From: Rhodobacterales bacterium 52_120_T64
GTDB lineage: Bacteria > Pseudomonadota > Alphaproteobacteria > Rhodobacterales > Rhodobacteraceae
Direction: 5' to 3'
Assembly: GCA_002162875.1 (NCBI GenBank)
Contig: MABA01000004.1
Coordinates: forward strand, 558,001-622,000
Length of the DNA stretch: 64,000 bases
Of this stretch, positions 1-11,479 are shown in pieces. Position 1 is the stretch's first letter. The number at the start of each line of letters is the position of its first letter. A program made the position numbers and the translations under genes. The notes below the pieces were generated by a model, which had not been told where the DNA came from, did no database searches, and was given only the letters and a program-made list of their open reading frames with translations.

Positions 1-251
1 CCGATGTGATCTTCGTGTGCGTGCGTGATGATTATCGCATCAAGGCGATCCGCCCGTGCGATGATGTACGACGCATCCGCCATGATCAAGTCCACGCCCG
101 GTGTGCTATCCATGTCAGGGAATGTTACGCCAACATCCACAAGGATGTAACGTTCCTTGTTTTTAGGCCCGTATCCGTAAAGATACATATTCATTCCGAT
201 TTCACCCGCCCCACCGAGGGGAAGGTAGATCAAACGATCTTTTTTACTCAT
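1..251 (-). CDS. rnj: Ribonuclease J (5' part only, runs off the window)
   Basis: The first 83 codons of a minus-strand gene that continues past base 1. The reading starts MSKKDRLIYLPLGGAGEIG and reaches the metallo-beta-lactamase metal motif HAHEDHIG at the window edge, which with the GGxGEIGMN opening is typical of RNase J. This family is a zinc-dependent endo- and 5'-3' exoribonuclease involved in mRNA decay and rRNA 5' maturation. The ATG directly follows the coaX stop (TAG then ATG, no gap), so it looks like the distal end of the nuo-birA-coaX transcript. Family assignment is firm from the motif; the C-terminal half cannot be seen. Confidence 0.93.
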   Translation of the reverse strand, partial: MSKKDRLIYLPLGGAGEIGMNMYLYGYGPKNKERYILVDVGVTFPDMDSTPGVDLIMADASYIIARADRLDAIIITHAHEDHI

Positions 252-1025
252 CTAGTTTTTCTCTCTATTTAGTTCTGCGATCAACACGAGCCCGTGGATC
301 GTCAAGTCAGTATTAATAATTTTAAGGGCTTTGCAGTCCTGCGCGAAAAGAGTGGACAATCCACCGGTTCCTACGACTTTCATTTCATGACCGCGTTCGG
401 CGGCTATGCGCATACATAGGCCCTCGATTAACGAAATGTAACCCCAGTAAATACCCGATTGCATGCAACCGACTGTATCGGTGCCAATTACCGTGTCCGG
501 TTTGCTTACATCAATATGCGGGAGGGCCGCCGCAACTTCGTGCATTGCCCGTAACGAAAGGTTAACGCCTGGGGCAATTATGCCACCTTCATATGCACCG
601 TCATGCCCCACCACATCAAAATTTGTCGCTGTTCCGAAGTCGACCACGATGACATTACCGCCATAAAGGTCATAAGCTGCAACGGTATTTGCCAGACGAT
701 CTGGCCCGACGCCGGTATGTTCGTCTACACGGACCGGCACCCCAAGTTCCACCTCGTTGCGGCGCACAACTATCGGGCGGCAGTTGAAATATCTGTCAGA
801 CAGGACACGAAGGTTGAAAACCACGCGAGGAACGGTGGAGCAAATAATGACTTCGGTAATCTTTGCAGTGATGCAATGGTTGTCCATCAGCTGTTTCAGC
901 CAGACGAAATATTCGTCGCCAGTGCGGCGATAGTCTGAAGAACACCGCCACTCCGCGATAAATTTTTCGCCGTCATGCAGTGCGAATACCGCATTCGTAT
1001 TTCCAACATCAATCGCAAGGAGCAT
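252..1025 (-). CDS. coaX: Type III pantothenate kinase
   Basis: 257 residues, the normal length for CoaX. It phosphorylates pantothenate with ATP, the first step of coenzyme A synthesis, and unlike CoaA is not inhibited by CoA. ASKHA-fold motifs are visible: DVGNTN at residues 6-11 (phosphate 1), GxGPDR at about 105-110, and DFGTAT at 129-134 (phosphate 2). The start ATG abuts the birA stop and the stop abuts the rnj start, so translation is probably coupled. The pairing of birA with coaX places two cofactor genes at the tail of the complex I operon. Confidence 0.96.
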   Translation of the reverse strand: MLLAIDVGNTNAVFALHDGEKFIAEWRCSSDYRRTGDEYFVWLKQLMDNHCITAKITEVIICSTVPRVVFNLRVLSDRYFNCRPIVVRRNEVELGVPVRVDEHTGVGPDRLANTVAAYDLYGGNVIVVDFGTATNFDVVGHDGAYEGGIIAPGVNLSLRAMHEVAAALPHIDVSKPDTVIGTDTVGCMQSGIYWGYISLIEGLCMRIAAERGHEMKVVGTGGLSTLFAQDCKALKIINTDLTIHGLVLIAELNREKN

Positions 1026-1787
1026 TCAGCCCTCCGTTCCGAAATATATTTCAGCTGCGGGTAAGTGCAGCAAACCTTTCGAGGTTCTTAAAACAATTGC
1101 CCCCGCCTCGTCCACTGTTTCGAAGGTGCCAACTTCTGTGCGGCCCATTAACTTCGCAGTAATAACCTCGCCAAGACGTGTGGCGTGATTCAACCACTCA
1201 TTGCGTATTGGCTCAAACCCGTATTGTTGAAACTGTGTTTCCCAACGATCAAAAGCCATTGCCAAAAGTGTAAGGAAGTTTTCCGGATCAATTTTGACGC
1301 CAATAACTGATCGAAGACTAATGGGTGCAAAGGCCCCGTCTTCGATGAAAGAGGAATCGGGTTCGTTTGAAAGATTAACGCCGATCCCGATACAGAGATA
1401 CGAACCGGATGCATCAATCCCGCTTTCCAGCAATATGCCAGCCAGCTTCCGGTTATTCAGCAGAACATCGTTTGGCCACTTGAGAGAAAAGATATCCTCG
1501 CGTCCGCAAACCTCAACCAGAGCATCCCGAAGCGCTAGTGCCGCGATAAAGGATCGCAAGGCTGCATGCTCAGGGCCACCCTTTGGTCGGATCAATAGAG
1601 ACGCCGAAAAATTTCCCTTGCCGCTATCCCAAGGGCGCCCACGTCGCGCACGACTTTGAGTTTGTTCAAGGGTAAGGAACCACGCAGGGCCACTCTCACC
1701 TTTGCTGGCACGGCGAATAGCTTCGGCGTTAGTACTGTCGAGGGTTTGAAAGACCTCACGACCAACGCCTTCAGGCCAGCTATCCAT
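1026..1787 (-). CDS. birA: Biotin--[acetyl-CoA-carboxylase] ligase
   Basis: 253 residues. It activates biotin to biotinyl-AMP and attaches it to a lysine of biotin carboxyl carrier proteins. The nucleotide/biotin loop is present as RARRGRPWDSGKGN (about 46-59), and KWPNDVLL with the following KLAGIL (about 103-119) matches the catalytic core. There is no N-terminal DNA-binding domain, so this is a class I ligase and not a biotin repressor. The ATG follows the nuoN stop with no gap (TAA then ATG), which fits co-transcription with nuo. Confidence 0.95.
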   Translation of the reverse strand: MDSWPEGVGREVFQTLDSTNAEAIRRASKGESGPAWFLTLEQTQSRARRGRPWDSGKGNFSASLLIRPKGGPEHAALRSFIAALALRDALVEVCGREDIFSLKWPNDVLLNNRKLAGILLESGIDASGSYLCIGIGVNLSNEPDSSFIEDGAFAPISLRSVIGVKIDPENFLTLLAMAFDRWETQFQQYGFEPIRNEWLNHATRLGEVITAKLMGRTEVGTFETVDEAGAIVLRTSKGLLHLPAAEIYFGTEG

Positions 1788-3230
1788 TTAGCTCAACAAC
1801 GTCGCGGCGGCCAATCCGGCAATGGTTTCAACACCAAACAGATTGACAATACCCAGAACCATAGCGCCAGACGTTCCACCAAGAAAGACCCAATGCAATG
1901 TCGACATCTTACCGTTCAAATCATCGCCAGCCTCGCCGAAGTACATCAGGAATACGATCCGTAGATAATAATATGCACCTATCACCGAGGCGATCACACC
2001 AGCAATGGCCAGCCATGTAAGCCCCGCATTTACCGCGGCTGTCAGAGCATAGAACTTGGCAAAGAATCCAACCAGCGGTGGAAGGCCGGCAAGGCTAAAC
2101 ATCAGCACTGCCAATGCAGCTGCCCGTGCCGGGGCGACACGCGAATACATGCTGAGCGATTTAATGTCGGTGACGGCTTGGCCATCACGCTCCATATTCA
2201 GGATGAACGCGAATACGCCAACGTTGGTCGTCACGTAAATGGCCATGTAAATCAACAAAGCCTGAACACCTTCTTCGGAACCTGCGGCCAGTCCCATCAA
2301 GGCAAAGCCCATGTGCGCAATCGAGGAATACGCCATTAGACGCTTGATATTCGTCTGCCCGATTGCAGCGATAGACCCGAGGAAGACGGATGCTAACGAC
2401 AAGAATATCAGGATTTGTTGCCAATCGCCAACTGCGTTGCCAAAACCATCATGTAGCAGACGCGCCATCATCGCGGCAGCAGCCATTTTTGGAGCCGTTG
2501 CAAAGAAACCGGTAACCGGAGTTGGCGACCCCTCGTAAACATCAGGTGTCCACATGTGAAACGGTGCAGCAGAAACTTTGAACGCCATACCGGTGACAAG
2601 GAACACCAGACCGAATAGCAGTCCGATGGACATGCCTTCGTCTGCCACTACGGTGGTAATTTGGCTGAACACAGTCGTGCCTGTATATCCGTAGACCAGC
2701 GACGCACCATAGAGCAGCAGGCCCGATGACAACGCCCCAAGCACGAAATATTTCAAGCCTGCCTCAGTCGAACGCAGGCTGTCACGACGGAAAGCCGCAA
2801 TGACGTAGAGTGACAAGGATTGCAGTTCCAGTCCCATATACAGCGACAACAGATCGCCCGCAGACACCATAATCATCATACCGATGGTCGCCATCGTAAT
2901 CAGAACCGGGAATTCATATTTCAGAAGGCTATTCTTTTGTAGGTACTCCTTTGAAAGGAACAGGATAGACGCCGCCCCCCACAAAATAACGACCTTGGCG
3001 AAGCGTGCGAAACCGTCGTTAACAAATCCTTCATTAAACGCTGTGTCCGCACCTACAGGCGCCATGCCTATCCAAAGGCCAACGCCAACAAAAATTACAG
3101 CAGTGACCGATAAAATCAGACTGGATACAGCCTCTTGCTTCTGGGACCAGACACCAAACATCAGGGCAGCCATTGCATAAACCGCCAGCAGCAGCTCGGG
3201 GAGGATTACGGAAATATCGTTGCTTAACAT
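1788..3230 (-). CDS. nuoN: NADH-quinone oxidoreductase subunit N
   Basis: 480 residues, almost entirely hydrophobic, with about 14 predicted membrane helices. It is one of three Mrp-antiporter-like proton-pumping subunits of complex I in the inner membrane. The conserved helix with GLELQSLSLYVIAAF and the segment AAPFHMWTPDVYEG (lysine just upstream) are characteristic of NuoN. It lies 12 bases downstream of nuoM and directly upstream of birA. It is the last nuo gene of the operon. Confidence 0.97.
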   Translation of the reverse strand: MLSNDISVILPELLLAVYAMAALMFGVWSQKQEAVSSLILSVTAVIFVGVGLWIGMAPVGADTAFNEGFVNDGFARFAKVVILWGAASILFLSKEYLQKNSLLKYEFPVLITMATIGMMIMVSAGDLLSLYMGLELQSLSLYVIAAFRRDSLRSTEAGLKYFVLGALSSGLLLYGASLVYGYTGTTVFSQITTVVADEGMSIGLLFGLVFLVTGMAFKVSAAPFHMWTPDVYEGSPTPVTGFFATAPKMAAAAMMARLLHDGFGNAVGDWQQILIFLSLASVFLGSIAAIGQTNIKRLMAYSSIAHMGFALMGLAAGSEEGVQALLIYMAIYVTTNVGVFAFILNMERDGQAVTDIKSLSMYSRVAPARAAALAVLMFSLAGLPPLVGFFAKFYALTAAVNAGLTWLAIAGVIASVIGAYYYLRIVFLMYFGEAGDDLNGKMSTLHWVFLGGTSGAMVLGIVNLFGVETIAGLAAATLLS

Positions 3231-3242
3231 ATCTTCACCCGA

Positions 3243-4778
3243 TCAGTGGTTTGGGGCGGCAGTATCAGCCGCGCCAACAACAGTTTCAAAATTATGCACC
3301 AGCGCCTCGACCGAGGGACCGATGATGTCCAGAACAAGCGCCGGATAGATGCCCAAAAGCAGCGTAAACAGTGCCAGTGGTGCTATGACAAGCTTCTCGC
3401 GGGTATCCATGTCAGTTATACCCTTTAAGCTTTCCTTAATCAGGTCGCCGAAAACAACACGGCGATACAGATAAAGCGCATAAGCGGCAGACAGAATTAC
3501 ACCTGTGGCCGCGCCAAATGCTACCCAAGTATTAACCTTGAATACAGCAACCAGCGTTAGGAATTCGCCGATAAAGCCAGATGTGCCCGGCAGACCGACG
3601 TTTGCCATAGTGAACAGCATGAAGATCAAAGCATAGACTGGCATGCGAATGGCAAGTCCGCCGTAAGCTTCTATCTCGCGCGTATGCATGCGGTCATAAA
3701 CAATGCCGACAGACAGGAACAACGCACCAGAGATGAAGCCGTGGCTGATCATCTGGAAAATTGCACCATCAAGGCCTTGTTGGTTAAACGTAAAGATGCC
3801 CATCGTCACGAAGCCCATGTGCGCAACCGAAGAATAGGCAATCAATTTCTTCATGTCCGTCTGTGCCAAAGCAATCAACGAGGTCAGAATGATCGCCGCG
3901 ACTGACAGGAAGAATACGAAGCTCTGCATAATGTCCGATGCTACCGGGAACATGGGCAAGCTGAACCGCAGGAAGCCATAGCCACCCATTTTGATCAAAA
4001 TAGCAGCCAGCACCACAGATCCAGCCGTCGGCGCCTGAACGTGAGCGTCTGGAAGCCATGTGTGTACCGGCCACATTGGCATTTTCACGGCGAACGACGC
4101 GAAGAACGCCAACCACATCAATGTCTGTGCGCCACCAACAATCTGGAAGCCAAGGACCGAAATAGTCCCGGCCGAAAATTCGTGATTTAGCAACTTCACG
4201 ATATCAGTTGTGCCCGCATCGTACCACATCGCGATCATCGCGATCAGCATCAGGACGGATCCAAGAAGCGTGTAGAGGAAGAATTTGAAGGCCGCGTATA
4301 TTTTGTCTTTCCCGCCCCAGATACCAATAATTAGGAACATCGGGATTAGGCCAGCTTCGAAGAAGACGTAGAACAGTACCAGATCGAGAGACAAGAACAC
4401 GCCGATCATCAGCGTTTCCAGCACCAAAAAGGCAATCATGTATTCTTTAACGCGATGATCGATTTTCCAACTCGCACCGATGACGATTGGCATCATGAAA
4501 GTTGTCAGCATTACGAACAGAATACTAATTCCGTCCACACCCAATTTATAGGTCAGACCACCAAGCCAGCCGGCTTGCTCAACCATTTGAAAACCGGTGT
4601 TGGAAGGATCAAACTCTTGCAAAATAAACAGCGAGGCAATGAACGTTGCACCCGTTGCAAACAGTGTCAGGAGTTTAGCGTTCTTCACGGCCATTTCGTC
4701 GTCGCCGCGAAGGAAGAACATCAAGACAATCGCGCCGAACAACGGCAAGAAGGTGACAATGGAAAGAAGGTTATCCAT
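3243..4778 (-). CDS. nuoM: NADH-quinone oxidoreductase subunit M
   Basis: 511 residues, about 14 membrane helices, an antiporter-like proton-translocating subunit of complex I. The signature [17 protein letters not shown] and the glutamate-containing helix ending [17 protein letters not shown] are typical. It starts one base after the nuoL stop and ends 12 bases before nuoN. Confidence 0.97.
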   Translation of the reverse strand: MDNLLSIVTFLPLFGAIVLMFFLRGDDEMAVKNAKLLTLFATGATFIASLFILQEFDPSNTGFQMVEQAGWLGGLTYKLGVDGISILFVMLTTFMMPIVIGASWKIDHRVKEYMIAFLVLETLMIGVFLSLDLVLFYVFFEAGLIPMFLIIGIWGGKDKIYAAFKFFLYTLLGSVLMLIAMIAMWYDAGTTDIVKLLNHEFSAGTISVLGFQIVGGAQTLMWLAFFASFAVKMPMWPVHTWLPDAHVQAPTAGSVVLAAILIKMGGYGFLRFSLPMFPVASDIMQSFVFFLSVAAIILTSLIALAQTDMKKLIAYSSVAHMGFVTMGIFTFNQQGLDGAIFQMISHGFISGALFLSVGIVYDRMHTREIEAYGGLAIRMPVYALIFMLFTMANVGLPGTSGFIGEFLTLVAVFKVNTWVAFGAATGVILSAAYALYLYRRVVFGDLIKESLKGITDMDTREKLVIAPLALFTLLLGIYPALVLDIIGPSVEALVHNFETVVGAADTAAPNH

Positions 4779-4779
4779 A

Positions 4780-6753
4780 TTAGTGCGCCCCTCCGAAAAT
4801 GGCGAACCATGTAATTAAGCCAACAACCCCGAGGATCATCGCGAATGCATAGTGGAACAAGTATCCCGATTGGGCTTTGGAAGCCGCCCGTGTCAGGAAT
4901 GGAATGAAGCCCATTGCGATACCATTGATAGTGCCGTCAATTACCGAGCCGTCGAATTTTTTCCATAGGAAATGGCCTAGGCGTTTGGCCGGGTTTACAA
5001 ACAAGAAATCGTAAACCTCGTCAAAATACCACTTGTTCAGCAAGAACTGGTAAAGACCAGGATTGCGTGTCGCCAACCCTTTCGGGAACGCAGGATTTAT
5101 TATGTAGAAGTAGTATGACACCAAGAAGCCAACCATCATGGCAATAAAGGGAGAAACTTTAACCCAATTCCCAACGTCATGCGCATCATGCAACACGTGG
5201 TTTGTTTCGTGATTGGTATAAATCGCAACCGAGAACCATTCAGCAACATCATGCCCGAAGAAGTTGTTGTAGAAGAACATGCCGGCAAAGATTGCGCCAA
5301 CAGCCAGAACAGCCAACGGAATGATCATAACCATCGGGCTTTCATGCGCATGGTCATGTGTATGCTTGTCGCCCTTTTCCTTTCCGTAGAAAGTCAGGAA
5401 CATAAGACGCCAACTGTAGAAACTTGTCATTGCGGCAGCGGCAACCAACATCCAGAACGCGTATTCGCCAACACCGGAACCGGCTGCAAACGTGCTCTCG
5501 ATTATCGCGTCTTTTGATAGGAACCCGGCCATACCGATATTGGTTAACGGAATACCAACGCCTGTGATGGCCAACGTGCCGATCATCATCGCCCAGAACG
5601 TATATGGAATTTTCTTACGCAGAGCGCCGTAGTTCCGCATGTCCTGTTCATGATGCATCGCTGTAATCACCGAACCTGCGCCAAGGAACAGCATCGCTTT
5701 GAAGAATGCGTGTGTGAACAAATGGAACATTGCGGCTTGATAAACACCAACGCCAGCAGCGGCAAACATATAGCCAAGCTGCGACATTGTTGAATAAGCA
5801 ATCACACGTTTGATGTCGTTTTGCACCAAAGCAATTGTCGCCGCCACAAATGCGGTGCTCGCACCAATGACGGTCACAAACGCCAACGTACCTGGAGCAT
5901 ATTCAAACAGTGGCGACATCCGTGCCACAAGGAACACACCGGCAGTAACCATCGTCGCCGCGTGAATAAGTGCGGACACAGGTGTCGGACCTTCCATCGC
6001 GTCGGGAAGCCATGTGTGCAAGAACAACTGCGCTGATTTACCCATCGCTCCGATGAACAGCAGCATGGTAATTGCCTCAGCTGCATTCACATCCATATAT
6101 AGGAAGGTGAACGAGACCGATGCAAGATGATGCCCCTGTGTAAATATTTCCGAAAAGTTAATGCTGTCGGTCATCATGTAGATGGCAAAAATACCAAGCG
6201 CGAAGCCGAAGTCACCAACACGGTTAACGATGAACGCTTTCATCGCCGCCGCATTCGCTGAAGGCTTGCGGTAATAGAAACCAATCAGAAGATACGAGGC
6301 AACCCCCACGCCTTCCCAGCCAAAGAACATTTGCAGAAGGTTGTCAGACGTTACCAGCATTAACATCGCGAAGGTGAAGAACGACAAGTATGCAAAGAAA
6401 CGCGGCAAGTAACTCTCGCCTTCTTTCCATTGCGGATCGTTTTTCATGTAGCCGATCGAATACAGGTGCACGAGGCTGGAAACCGTCGTCACAACGACCA
6501 ACATCACGGCTGTAAGGCGGTCCATCCGTATAGCCCAGTCAACTGACAGGCTGCCACTTTCCACCCAGCGGAACAACGCAATCGTCTGCACGTGGTCATA
6601 GTCACCAAAGAACAGGATCCACGACAGGAATGCCGACAGAAACAACAGACCTGTTGTTACATACATCGCATTCTTCTCGCCAATCATGCGCCAGCCGAAA
6701 CCAGCAATCAGCGCACCCATTAGCGGGCCAAAGAGAACAATCGTAGGCATCAT
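4780..6753 (-). CDS. nuoL: NADH-quinone oxidoreductase subunit L
   Basis: 657 residues, the largest antiporter-like subunit, carrying the distal proton channel and the long lateral helix at its C-terminus. Motifs seen include [36 protein letters not shown] and a histidine-rich loop (HTHDHAHE) between core and tail that is often found in alphaproteobacterial NuoL. The ATG abuts the nuoK stop. The sequence could begin at either of two consecutive ATG codons; the first was taken. Confidence 0.97.
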   Translation of the reverse strand: MMPTIVLFGPLMGALIAGFGWRMIGEKNAMYVTTGLLFLSAFLSWILFFGDYDHVQTIALFRWVESGSLSVDWAIRMDRLTAVMLVVVTTVSSLVHLYSIGYMKNDPQWKEGESYLPRFFAYLSFFTFAMLMLVTSDNLLQMFFGWEGVGVASYLLIGFYYRKPSANAAAMKAFIVNRVGDFGFALGIFAIYMMTDSINFSEIFTQGHHLASVSFTFLYMDVNAAEAITMLLFIGAMGKSAQLFLHTWLPDAMEGPTPVSALIHAATMVTAGVFLVARMSPLFEYAPGTLAFVTVIGASTAFVAATIALVQNDIKRVIAYSTMSQLGYMFAAAGVGVYQAAMFHLFTHAFFKAMLFLGAGSVITAMHHEQDMRNYGALRKKIPYTFWAMMIGTLAITGVGIPLTNIGMAGFLSKDAIIESTFAAGSGVGEYAFWMLVAAAAMTSFYSWRLMFLTFYGKEKGDKHTHDHAHESPMVMIIPLAVLAVGAIFAGMFFYNNFFGHDVAEWFSVAIYTNHETNHVLHDAHDVGNWVKVSPFIAMMVGFLVSYYFYIINPAFPKGLATRNPGLYQFLLNKWYFDEVYDFLFVNPAKRLGHFLWKKFDGSVIDGTINGIAMGFIPFLTRAASKAQSGYLFHYAFAMILGVVGLITWFAIFGGAH

Positions 6754-7059
6754 TTATCCCTTCATCGCATTGACGTCTTCAACATCAATCGCGCCACGGT
6801 TACGGAAGAATACAACGAGGACAGCAAGACCAATCGCCGCTTCTGCGGCAGCAACGGTCAGGATGAATAGGGTAAATACTTGCCCAACCATGTCACCCAA
6901 ATGCGCCGAGAATGCTACGAAATTGATATTCACAGCTAGCAACATTAACTCGATCGACATTAGAATGACGATAATGTTTTTCCGGTTAAGAAAAATGCCG
7001 AAGATGCCAATGACGAACAGTATCGCCGCGACAGTCAGGTAATGCTCTAATCCAATCAT
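6754..7059 (-). CDS. nuoK: NADH-quinone oxidoreductase subunit K
   Basis: 101 residues, exactly the usual NuoK size, with three membrane helices. The two membrane glutamates of the proton path sit in the segments [13 protein letters not shown] and [16 protein letters not shown]. The start overlaps the nuoJ stop by four bases (ATGA), indicating translational coupling, and the stop abuts nuoL. Confidence 0.97.
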   Translation of the reverse strand: MIGLEHYLTVAAILFVIGIFGIFLNRKNIIVILMSIELMLLAVNINFVAFSAHLGDMVGQVFTLFILTVAAAEAAIGLAVLVVFFRNRGAIDVEDVNAMKG

Positions 7060-7670
7060 ATCCCTTGCCCCGGTTTAACGTCTTTCATTTCGTACGAATC
7101 CTTCGGATCACGATAAATCTGCGTGACAATGCTTTGGCGCTTCACGTTCGGGCGGTGCCGCATTGTAAGAACGATTGCACCAACCATGGCGACAAACAGG
7201 ATCAAGCCGGCGATTTGGAACAGGAACACATAGTCGGTATAGATCAACTGCCCTAACGCCACTGTGTTTTCGACGTCTTCTGGCGCAGGTGAAACCGCGG
7301 CGCGAAGCGCGGGTGCGTTTGCTGCAAAAATCCAGTTTCCGAAGACGATACCTAGTTCCAACAATAAAATGAGACCGATGGCCAATCCTAATGGAAGGTA
7401 TGCGGAAACTGATCCGCGCAACTCTGCGAAATCCACGTCCAGCATCATAACGACGAACAGGAACAACATCGCCACCGCGCCCACATAAACGATGAGCATC
7501 AGCATGGCGATAAATTCTGCGCCCAGCAGCACGAACAGCGCCGCCGACGAGAAGAACGTCAATATCAACCACAATACCGAATGAACCGGATTGCGCGACA
7601 GCACCACAAAAATTGCGGACGCCACAGCGGTGAACGCAAATAGGTAAAATGACAAGGTCGCTATGACCAT
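7056..7670 (-). CDS. nuoJ: NADH-quinone oxidoreductase subunit J
   Basis: 204 residues with five predicted membrane helices followed by a polar tail. The conserved third helix region ([19 protein letters not shown]) is present; in complex I it contains the helix that changes between pi and alpha forms during turnover. It precedes nuoK with a four-base overlap and follows nuoI after 45 bases. Confidence 0.96.
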   Translation of the reverse strand: MVIATLSFYLFAFTAVASAIFVVLSRNPVHSVLWLILTFFSSAALFVLLGAEFIAMLMLIVYVGAVAMLFLFVVMMLDVDFAELRGSVSAYLPLGLAIGLILLLELGIVFGNWIFAANAPALRAAVSPAPEDVENTVALGQLIYTDYVFLFQIAGLILFVAMVGAIVLTMRHRPNVKRQSIVTQIYRDPKDSYEMKDVKPGQGI

Positions 7671-7715
7671 AATCTGTCCCTTCCTTCTTCCCGCTTTATG
7701 CGGTGTTAGTTGCCC

Positions 7716-8207
7716 TTAACGGTAGGGCGCATCCAGTTCGATATTACGTGCGATCTCGGCTTCCCAACGTTCGCCGTTCGCTAGAAGTTTATCTTTATTA
7801 TAGAAAAGCTCCTCGCGGGTTTCGGTCGCATACTCAAAGTTCGGGCCTTCAACGATTGCATCCACCGGACAGGCTTCTTGGCAGAAACCGCAATAGATGC
7901 ATTTCGTCATGTCGATGTCATAACGCGTGGTGCGGCGGCTGCCATCCTCGCGCGGTTCTGCATCAATGGTAATCGCCTGAGCGGGGCAAATTGCTTCGCA
8001 CAACTTACAAGCAATGCAGCGTTCCTCGCCGTTAGGATACCGACGCAACGCATGTTCCCCACGGAAACGCGGACTAAGTTCGCCCTTCTCGTGTGGATAG
8101 TTGAGTGTGTATTTAGGCTTGAAGAAATACTTCATTCCCAGTGCAAAGCCGCTCAGAAAATCCTTCAACAGGAAGTTTTTGATTACGCGGTCTAAAGTTA
8201 CAGCCAT
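7716..8207 (-). CDS. nuoI: NADH-quinone oxidoreductase subunit I (2x 4Fe-4S ferredoxin-like)
   Basis: 163 residues. Two CxxCxxCxxxCP motifs are visible, Cys 64/67/70/74 and Cys 103/106/109/113, which bind clusters N6a and N6b on the electron path to quinone. The N-terminal helix (residues 1-30) anchors it at the membrane, as in other NuoI. It starts four bases after the nuoH stop. Confidence 0.98.
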   Translation of the reverse strand: MAVTLDRVIKNFLLKDFLSGFALGMKYFFKPKYTLNYPHEKGELSPRFRGEHALRRYPNGEERCIACKLCEAICPAQAITIDAEPREDGSRRTTRYDIDMTKCIYCGFCQEACPVDAIVEGPNFEYATETREELFYNKDKLLANGERWEAEIARNIELDAPYR

Positions 8208-8211
8208 CTAA

Positions 8212-9252
8212 TCAGCCCCCCACAGCCCAGCGGGCATAACCCGGGACACCATATTGCGCGAACGCAGCTACAAGAACGACCCATCCTAGCGACAGTGGCA
8301 GGAAGACTTTCCAACCAAGGCGCATAAGTTGGTCATAACGGAACCGTGGAACCAGCGCTTTGACCATCGAGAATAGGAAGAAGAAGAACAGCATTTTGCC
8401 AACAAACCACAAGATGCCATCTGGCAACCCAGGAATTGGTGACAACCAACCGCCGAAGAATAGGATTGTCATCATCGCGGTCATGAATACCAGCGCCATC
8501 AGCTCGCCGATCATGTAAAGCAAGAACGGAGTCGAGGAGTATTCAACCTGATATCCGGCGACCAACTCTGATTCCGCTTCGGGAAGATCGAACGGTGGAC
8601 GGTTGGTTTCAGCCAACGCGGATACGAAGAACAACCACACCATCGGGAAATGGGGCAACCAGTACCAACTGAAGATACCGTAGTTACCGGACTGCGCCAA
8701 AACAATATCTGTTAAGTTCAACGAACCGGTCGAAATCAGAACCCCAACGATAATCAAACCAATCGAGACTTCGTACGAAATCATCTGCGCCGCTGAACGC
8801 AACGCACCAAGAAAGGCGTATTTGGAGTTCGAGGCCCAGCCTCCCATAATCACGCCATACACCTCGAACGAGGAAATCGCGAAGATATAGAGGATACCGA
8901 CGTTGATATTAGCAACCACCCAACCCTCGTTGAATGGAATAACGGCCCAAACAACAACGGCCATGATGAACGTAATCATCGGCGCCATGAAAAAGACGAT
9001 TTTGTCAGCACCAGCAGGAACGATCACCTCTTTGGCGATGTATTTGATGAAATCCGCGAAGGATTGTAGCAGGCCAAACGCGCCAACAATATTGGGTCCT
9101 TTACGCATTTGAACCGCTGCCCAGATTTTTCGATCACCGTACATAAGGAACGCCAGTGCGACGAGGATCAGGACGACTACCAGAAGACATTGGCCAAGAA
9201 TGACCAGAAATGTCCCGAAGTAGAGGCCGAATGTATCGATCATAAATTCCAT
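8212..9252 (-). CDS. nuoH: NADH-quinone oxidoreductase subunit H
   Basis: 346 residues, about eight membrane helices. This subunit forms much of the quinone-binding chamber at the junction with the hydrophilic arm. The family signatures are present: [15 protein letters not shown] near residue 45 and [17 protein letters not shown] near residue 215. It lies four bases after nuoG. Confidence 0.98.
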   Translation of the reverse strand: MEFMIDTFGLYFGTFLVILGQCLLVVVLILVALAFLMYGDRKIWAAVQMRKGPNIVGAFGLLQSFADFIKYIAKEVIVPAGADKIVFFMAPMITFIMAVVVWAVIPFNEGWVVANINVGILYIFAISSFEVYGVIMGGWASNSKYAFLGALRSAAQMISYEVSIGLIIVGVLISTGSLNLTDIVLAQSGNYGIFSWYWLPHFPMVWLFFVSALAETNRPPFDLPEAESELVAGYQVEYSSTPFLLYMIGELMALVFMTAMMTILFFGGWLSPIPGLPDGILWFVGKMLFFFFLFSMVKALVPRFRYDQLMRLGWKVFLPLSLGWVVLVAAFAQYGVPGYARWAVGG

Positions 9253-9256
9253 GTCG

Positions 9257-11260
9257 TTACTCCGCCGCCATTGGTTTTTGGCTTGCCGCCAGTTGACTTA
9301 GTTCCGCCATCACACTCGATGCGCGAGCGATCGGGTTGGTCTGGTAGAAGCTTGTAACGGCATTGGTGAAGCTGCCGGAACCAAGTTTCTTTGGCTCTGC
9401 CGCTTTCCAGTCGTTAACAGGAACTTCATCAATCGTCGCTAAATGCGGGAAGTCCTTAAACATCGCGGCGCGCAACTCGGCAAGCGAGTTATAGGGCAAC
9501 GCATCACCCAATTCCGCCGACAACGCCCGTAGAATAGCCCAGTTTTCACGTGCATCGCCCGGTGCAAAACCAGCACGTTGCGCCATTTGGGGGCGCCCCT
9601 CGGTGTTGACGAAAATACCGGATTCTTCGGTGTAGGCTGCCGCTGGCAGGATAACATCAGCACGATGTGCTCCACGATCCCCGTGGCTACCTTGGTAAAT
9701 CACGAATGGGCCAGCGTCTATGTCCAACTCATCAGCGCCAAGATTGTAAATCACCTCGGCCTTGTCGAGCGCATTGATCATGCCGCCTTCAGTCGTGAAA
9801 CCAACATCCATGCCGCCAACACGCGCCGCAGCGGTGTGCAGCACCATGAATTTGCTTTCGGTTACTTCGGCAAAACGCATGGCTTGCGATAGAACAGCTT
9901 CGCCGTCTTTGCCAGTCAATGCACCCTGCCCGATGATCACGACAGTATCTTTGCCAATCGCATCAGAACCGGAACCGTCGGCGATTTTCATCAACCCTTC
10001 GCGCCCCTCACCGAGGTGGAAATATTCATACGTGAGGTCTGCAGATTCGCCAACCACGCCAATTTTTGCGCCGTTCAGCCAAGCTTTGCGAATTCGCGCA
10101 TTCAGCACCGGAGATTCAAGCCGTGGATTGGTGCCAATCAACATGATCGCCTGTGCGGTATCAATATCGTCAATGTTCGCCGTGCCCACATAACCGCCAC
10201 GATCACCGATTGGCAGATATGCTCCGTCAACGCGGCACTCGACATTACCGTCAATCATGCCTTTCAAAGCATACATTGCTTCGGTCGAGGCAAGATCGCC
10301 AGCAATCGCTGCAACCTTTTTACCTTCACTGGCCGTCTTGATCGCAGCGAAAGCCTCAGCCCAAGTTGCTTCGGTTAGCTTTCCATCAACACGCACATAA
10401 GGTGTGTCCAAACGCTGCCGACGCAATCCGTCCCAGATGAAACGGGTTTTGTCTGAAATCCACTCTTCGTTCACGCCATCGTGGTTGCGTGGAACAATCC
10501 GCATAACTTCGCGGCCTTTGGTATCCACACGAATGTTGGACCCTAGCGCGTCCATTACGTCGATCGTTTCGGTTTTCTTCAATTCCCATGGACGGGCAGA
10601 AAACGCGTAAGGTTTCGACGTCAACGCTCCAACTGGGCAAAGGTCAATGATGTTGCCCTGAAGGTTGGAATCCAGCGAGCAGTTAAGATATGTCGCAATC
10701 TCGGCATCCTCGCCACGACCAGTCTGGCCCATCACAGTAATGCCCGCAATTTCCGACGTGAAACGAACGCAACGTGTGCAGGAGATACACCGAGTCATCG
10801 TCGTGGAAACAAGCGGCCCGAGATCGAGATCCTCGACCGACCGTTTAGCCTCGCGCGAGCGGCTGAAATCAACACCATACGCCATAGCCTGATCCTGCAA
10901 GTCGCATTCACCACCCTGATCGCAAATCGGACAATCGAGCGGGTGGTTCAGAAGCATAAACTCCATCACCCCTTCGCGGGCCTTTTTTACCATCGGGGAT
11001 TTCGTTTTAACAACAGGTGGTTGACCCTCAGGGCCGGGGCGCAAATCACGCACCTGCATCGCACAGGACGCTGCGGGCTTAGGCGGACCACCTACAACTT
11101 CAACCAGACACATGCGGCAGTTGCCAGCGATGGTCAGCCGTTCGTGGTAGCAGAAACGCGGGATTTCAATACCCGCAACTTCAGCTGCCTGAAGGATTGT
11201 CATTGCGCCATCGACTTCGATTTCTTGGTCGTCGATGATGATTTTTTTAAGGTCGCTCAT
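9257..11260 (-). CDS. nuoG: NADH-quinone oxidoreductase subunit G
   Basis: 667 residues, a peripheral iron-sulfur subunit. An N-terminal 2Fe-2S domain has Cys 37/48/51/66. A His-Cys3 4Fe-4S motif ([14 protein letters not shown]) and a second 4Fe-4S group (CISCTRC plus a distal DLCPVGAL) follow. The rest is a molybdopterin-oxidoreductase-like domain that carries no cofactor in complex I. The ATG overlaps the stop of the upstream small membrane gene by four bases (ATGA). Confidence 0.97.
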   Translation of the reverse strand: MSDLKKIIIDDQEIEVDGAMTILQAAEVAGIEIPRFCYHERLTIAGNCRMCLVEVVGGPPKPAASCAMQVRDLRPGPEGQPPVVKTKSPMVKKAREGVMEFMLLNHPLDCPICDQGGECDLQDQAMAYGVDFSRSREAKRSVEDLDLGPLVSTTMTRCISCTRCVRFTSEIAGITVMGQTGRGEDAEIATYLNCSLDSNLQGNIIDLCPVGALTSKPYAFSARPWELKKTETIDVMDALGSNIRVDTKGREVMRIVPRNHDGVNEEWISDKTRFIWDGLRRQRLDTPYVRVDGKLTEATWAEAFAAIKTASEGKKVAAIAGDLASTEAMYALKGMIDGNVECRVDGAYLPIGDRGGYVGTANIDDIDTAQAIMLIGTNPRLESPVLNARIRKAWLNGAKIGVVGESADLTYEYFHLGEGREGLMKIADGSGSDAIGKDTVVIIGQGALTGKDGEAVLSQAMRFAEVTESKFMVLHTAAARVGGMDVGFTTEGGMINALDKAEVIYNLGADELDIDAGPFVIYQGSHGDRGAHRADVILPAAAYTEESGIFVNTEGRPQMAQRAGFAPGDARENWAILRALSAELGDALPYNSLAELRAAMFKDFPHLATIDEVPVNDWKAAEPKKLGSGSFTNAVTSFYQTNPIARASSVMAELSQLAASQKPMAAE

Positions 11261-11475
11261 GCGTCAACTCCGCTATCAACGTTAGAACGAGCTTCGTTTG
11301 GCCATTTTGAAAGCCACCAAACAAAAACGGCTAAACCAAACAAGCTGATGGCAGATATTAGTATCGAGTGACCTTGGCTAAATCCCATTCGGCGGGAAAT
11401 TCTGAAATGTACGAATAGAGAAAATACCGCAATTGCAAGAACCAGCACTCCAGAAAAGCCTATATTGTTCATCAT
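11257..11475 (-). CDS. Small two-helix membrane protein inside the nuo operon
   Basis: A 72-residue protein if started at the ATG at 11475, which lies a few bases after a GGCGGAG ribosome site at the nuoF stop; an upstream ATG at 11493 would overlap nuoF. Two hydrophobic segments are visible (about residues 4-20 and 36-55), joined by a short basic loop (HFRISRR). The stop overlaps the nuoG start by four bases, so it is translated in step with nuoG. I do not recognise a named family. Its position suggests a lineage-specific accessory or assembly protein for complex I, but that is inference. Confidence 0.8.
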   Translation of the reverse strand: MMNNIGFSGVLVLAIAVFSLFVHFRISRRMGFSQGHSILISAISLFGLAVFVWWLSKWPNEARSNVDSGVDA

Positions 11476-11479
11476 CGCG

